Below are positions 62,811 through 64,000 of a stretch of DNA of 64,000 nucleotides, piece by piece. The first letter of the stretch is position 1; each line of letters opens with the position of its first letter. Origin of the DNA: Flavobacteriales bacterium. Lineage in GTDB: Bacteria > Bacteroidota > Bacteroidia > NS11-12g > UBA9320. A program made the position numbers and the translations under genes. The DNA is taken from NCBI GenBank assembly GCA_020635395.1, contig JACJZV010000002.1, forward strand, positions 186,001 to 250,000, read 5' to 3'. The notes beneath the pieces are model-generated. The model saw nothing but the letters and a program-made list of their open reading frames with translations. It did not search any database and was not told the origin of the DNA.

Positions 62811-64000
62811 CAAAACTGAAAATAGATAAACGGATGATTTGTGACACCTGCCCAGGCGGAAATGCACCATAAAAATAGGGCATATATTCCCCAACGGATA
62901 GGCCATGAATAATTTGACAAAACGGCATCTATTCGTTTATTATATAAGGCAAAATCAGCCAAAATTAATCCAAGCCACATTACAAATATTTGAGGCTCGA
63001 TGTCTAACATTTTACTACCCGAAGGTTGAAATAAAGATTGCAAATGACTAAATGCAGCATCGATGCTCTCACTTCTAAAGAACACCCAAGCCGCATTTAC
63101 CCCTAAAAAAATGAGTATGCCACCAATAATTTTTGCATTGGTTTTATTCTTCATTTTAATTACTGATGTGGTACTCTTTTCGAGCAAATAGAGCAAACCA
63201 TGAATGCCGCCCCAGACAATAAATGTATAATTGGCTCCATGCCAAAAACCACTTACAACAAAAACTATCATAATGGCCACCGCCCATTTAAAGGTAGATT
63301 GCCGATTGCCCCCAAGCGGTATGTACAAATAATCGCGAAACCATGTAGAAAGCGAAATGTGCCACCTACTCCAAAACTCGCCTATGCTCGTGCTGAGGTA
63401 GGGTGTTTTGAAATTATCCATCAAACTGATGCCTAAAAGCAATGCAGAACCCTGTGCTATGAGAGAATATCCGGCAAAGTCGGCATAGATTTGAAAACAA
63501 AAGGCTAAAGTGCCAATCCAACGACTGCCCAACGTATAATTTAGTGAATGAGAATAAACTTCGTCTGCCAAAGGTGCTAGGTTATCGGCAATGCACATTT
63601 TAACAAAAAAGCCAAAAAGAATAAGTCTAAACCCATTTCTAAAATTTTCATAATTAGGCACATATTTGGCTTTTAATTGAGGCATTAAATCAGCAAATCG
63701 TTCGATAGGACCGGCCACCAATTGCGGGAAAAAGGTAACAAAAAGTGCAAATTTACCCAAGTGTTTTTCGGGACTAATACGGTTGTTGTACACATCAATT
63801 GTGTAGCTTAGCGTTTGAAATGTGTAAAACGAAATACCCACCGGAATGGCAAAAAACACACCCTGCACAAGCACTCCAAAAACGGGATGCTGTGCCGTGT
63901 AAATATTGGCCAACATGGCATCGGGAGGTTTTACAAACAGACTTAAATATTTAAAACCAAAGAGCAAACCCAAATTGGTTATTAGGCTCATTATTAATAA
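62810..64000 (-). CDS. MBOAT-family O-acyltransferase, 5' end cut by window edge
   Basis: About 396 visible residues; the frame stays open to the right edge, so roughly 90 N-terminal residues (the first membrane helices) are missing by comparison with the other MBOAT here. Motifs: VGISFYTFQTLSYTIDVYNN, FPQLVAGPIERFADLMPQ, FCFQIYADFAGYSLIAQG, FWSRWHISLSTWFRDYLYIPLGG and SGFWHGANYTFIVWGGIHG, with catalytic His intact. It is only moderately similar to the 60281-61798 MBOAT, so the two are distinct paralogues. TGATG coupling to the following SGNH-like gene. Confidence 0.93.
   Translation of the reverse strand, partial: LLIMSLITNLGLLFGFKYLSLFVKPPDAMLANIYTAQHPVFGVLVQGVFFAIPVGISFYTFQTLSYTIDVYNNRISPEKHLGKFALFVTFFPQLVAGPIERFADLMPQLKAKYVPNYENFRNGFRLILFGFFVKMCIADNLAPLADEVYSHSLNYTLGSRWIGTLAFCFQIYADFAGYSLIAQGSALLLGISLMDNFKTPYLSTSIGEFWSRWHISLSTWFRDYLYIPLGGNRQSTFKWAVAIMIVFVVSGFWHGANYTFIVWGGIHGLLYLLEKSTTSVIKMKNKTNAKIIGGILIFLGVNAAWVFFRSESIDAAFSHLQSLFQPSGSKMLDIEPQIFVMWLGLILADFALYNKRIDAVLSNYSWPIRWGIYALFLWCISAWAGVTNHPFIYFQF

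Overview
The window is a contiguous stretch of a Bacteroidota chromosome. The support is: type IX secretion (T9SS) sorting domains of both type A and type B, a PorP/SprF-family protein, LytS/LytTR two-component genes with a ligand-sensing propeller, Bacteroidota-type DUF6089 outer-membrane proteins, AT-rich intergenic DNA, and several -7 boxes matching the Bacteroidota promoter consensus TAnnTTTG. No genus can be named from this. There is no rRNA operon, CRISPR array, phage or intact insertion sequence; one tRNA (Gln, TTG) is present. Both ends cut through genes: polA on the left and an MBOAT acyltransferase on the right.

Layout. 1-2620: 3' part of polA. 2.8-3.4 kb: a glutathione peroxidase lipoprotein. 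3.4-19.5 kb: a minus-strand surface module. It holds a ~4,850-residue modular secreted protein with a type B sorting domain (14.5 kb, nearly a quarter of the window). Directly downstream is a PorP/SprF-like barrel fused through a coiled coil to an OmpA peptidoglycan-binding domain, followed by a clear terminator. 19.7-25.8 kb: a tight five-gene operon (S41 protease, TauE/SafE permease, M28 peptidase with PDZ, MetF, RsgA). 26.1-26.9 kb: the conserved rpmH-rnpA-yidD block. 27-31 kb: a zinc-finger protein overlapping a MscS channel, an RRM RNA-binding protein, a flavin oxidoreductase and an M16 peptidase. 31.2-39.7 kb: a long minus-strand envelope cluster (CBS protein, BamA/TamA-like protein, NAD kinase, ArsC-like protein, two DUF6089 paralogues, UppS, BamA). 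39.8-41 kb: a divergent pair, a glutamine amidotransferase and an Nfu iron-sulfur scaffold. 41-47 kb: a small T9SS protein and a four-gene LytS/LytTR cluster in which one kinase and one regulator look intact and the other of each looks degenerate. 47-54.5 kb: LhgO, a choice-of-anchor-L T9SS protein, a small T9SS protein, MarR, TrhO, L25, Prs and tRNA-Gln. 54.7-64 kb: RecQ, then surface-polysaccharide genes (arabinose-5-phosphate isomerase, mannose-1-phosphate guanylyltransferase) and two SGNH/MBOAT acylation pairs meeting tail to tail.

How the parts work together. Much of the window serves the cell envelope: barrel assembly (BamA and a relative), lipid carrier synthesis (UppS), LPS and polysaccharide sugar precursors (KdsD, ManC), polysaccharide O-acylation (MBOAT/SGNH), and secretion and anchoring of a very large adhesin-like protein. 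The most unusual items are the giant protein, whose C-terminal half is built from at least seven successive ~285-residue three-domain units, its PorP-OmpA fusion neighbour, and the paired intact/degenerate LytS-LytTR cluster. All functions are inferred by reading; no database search was run.
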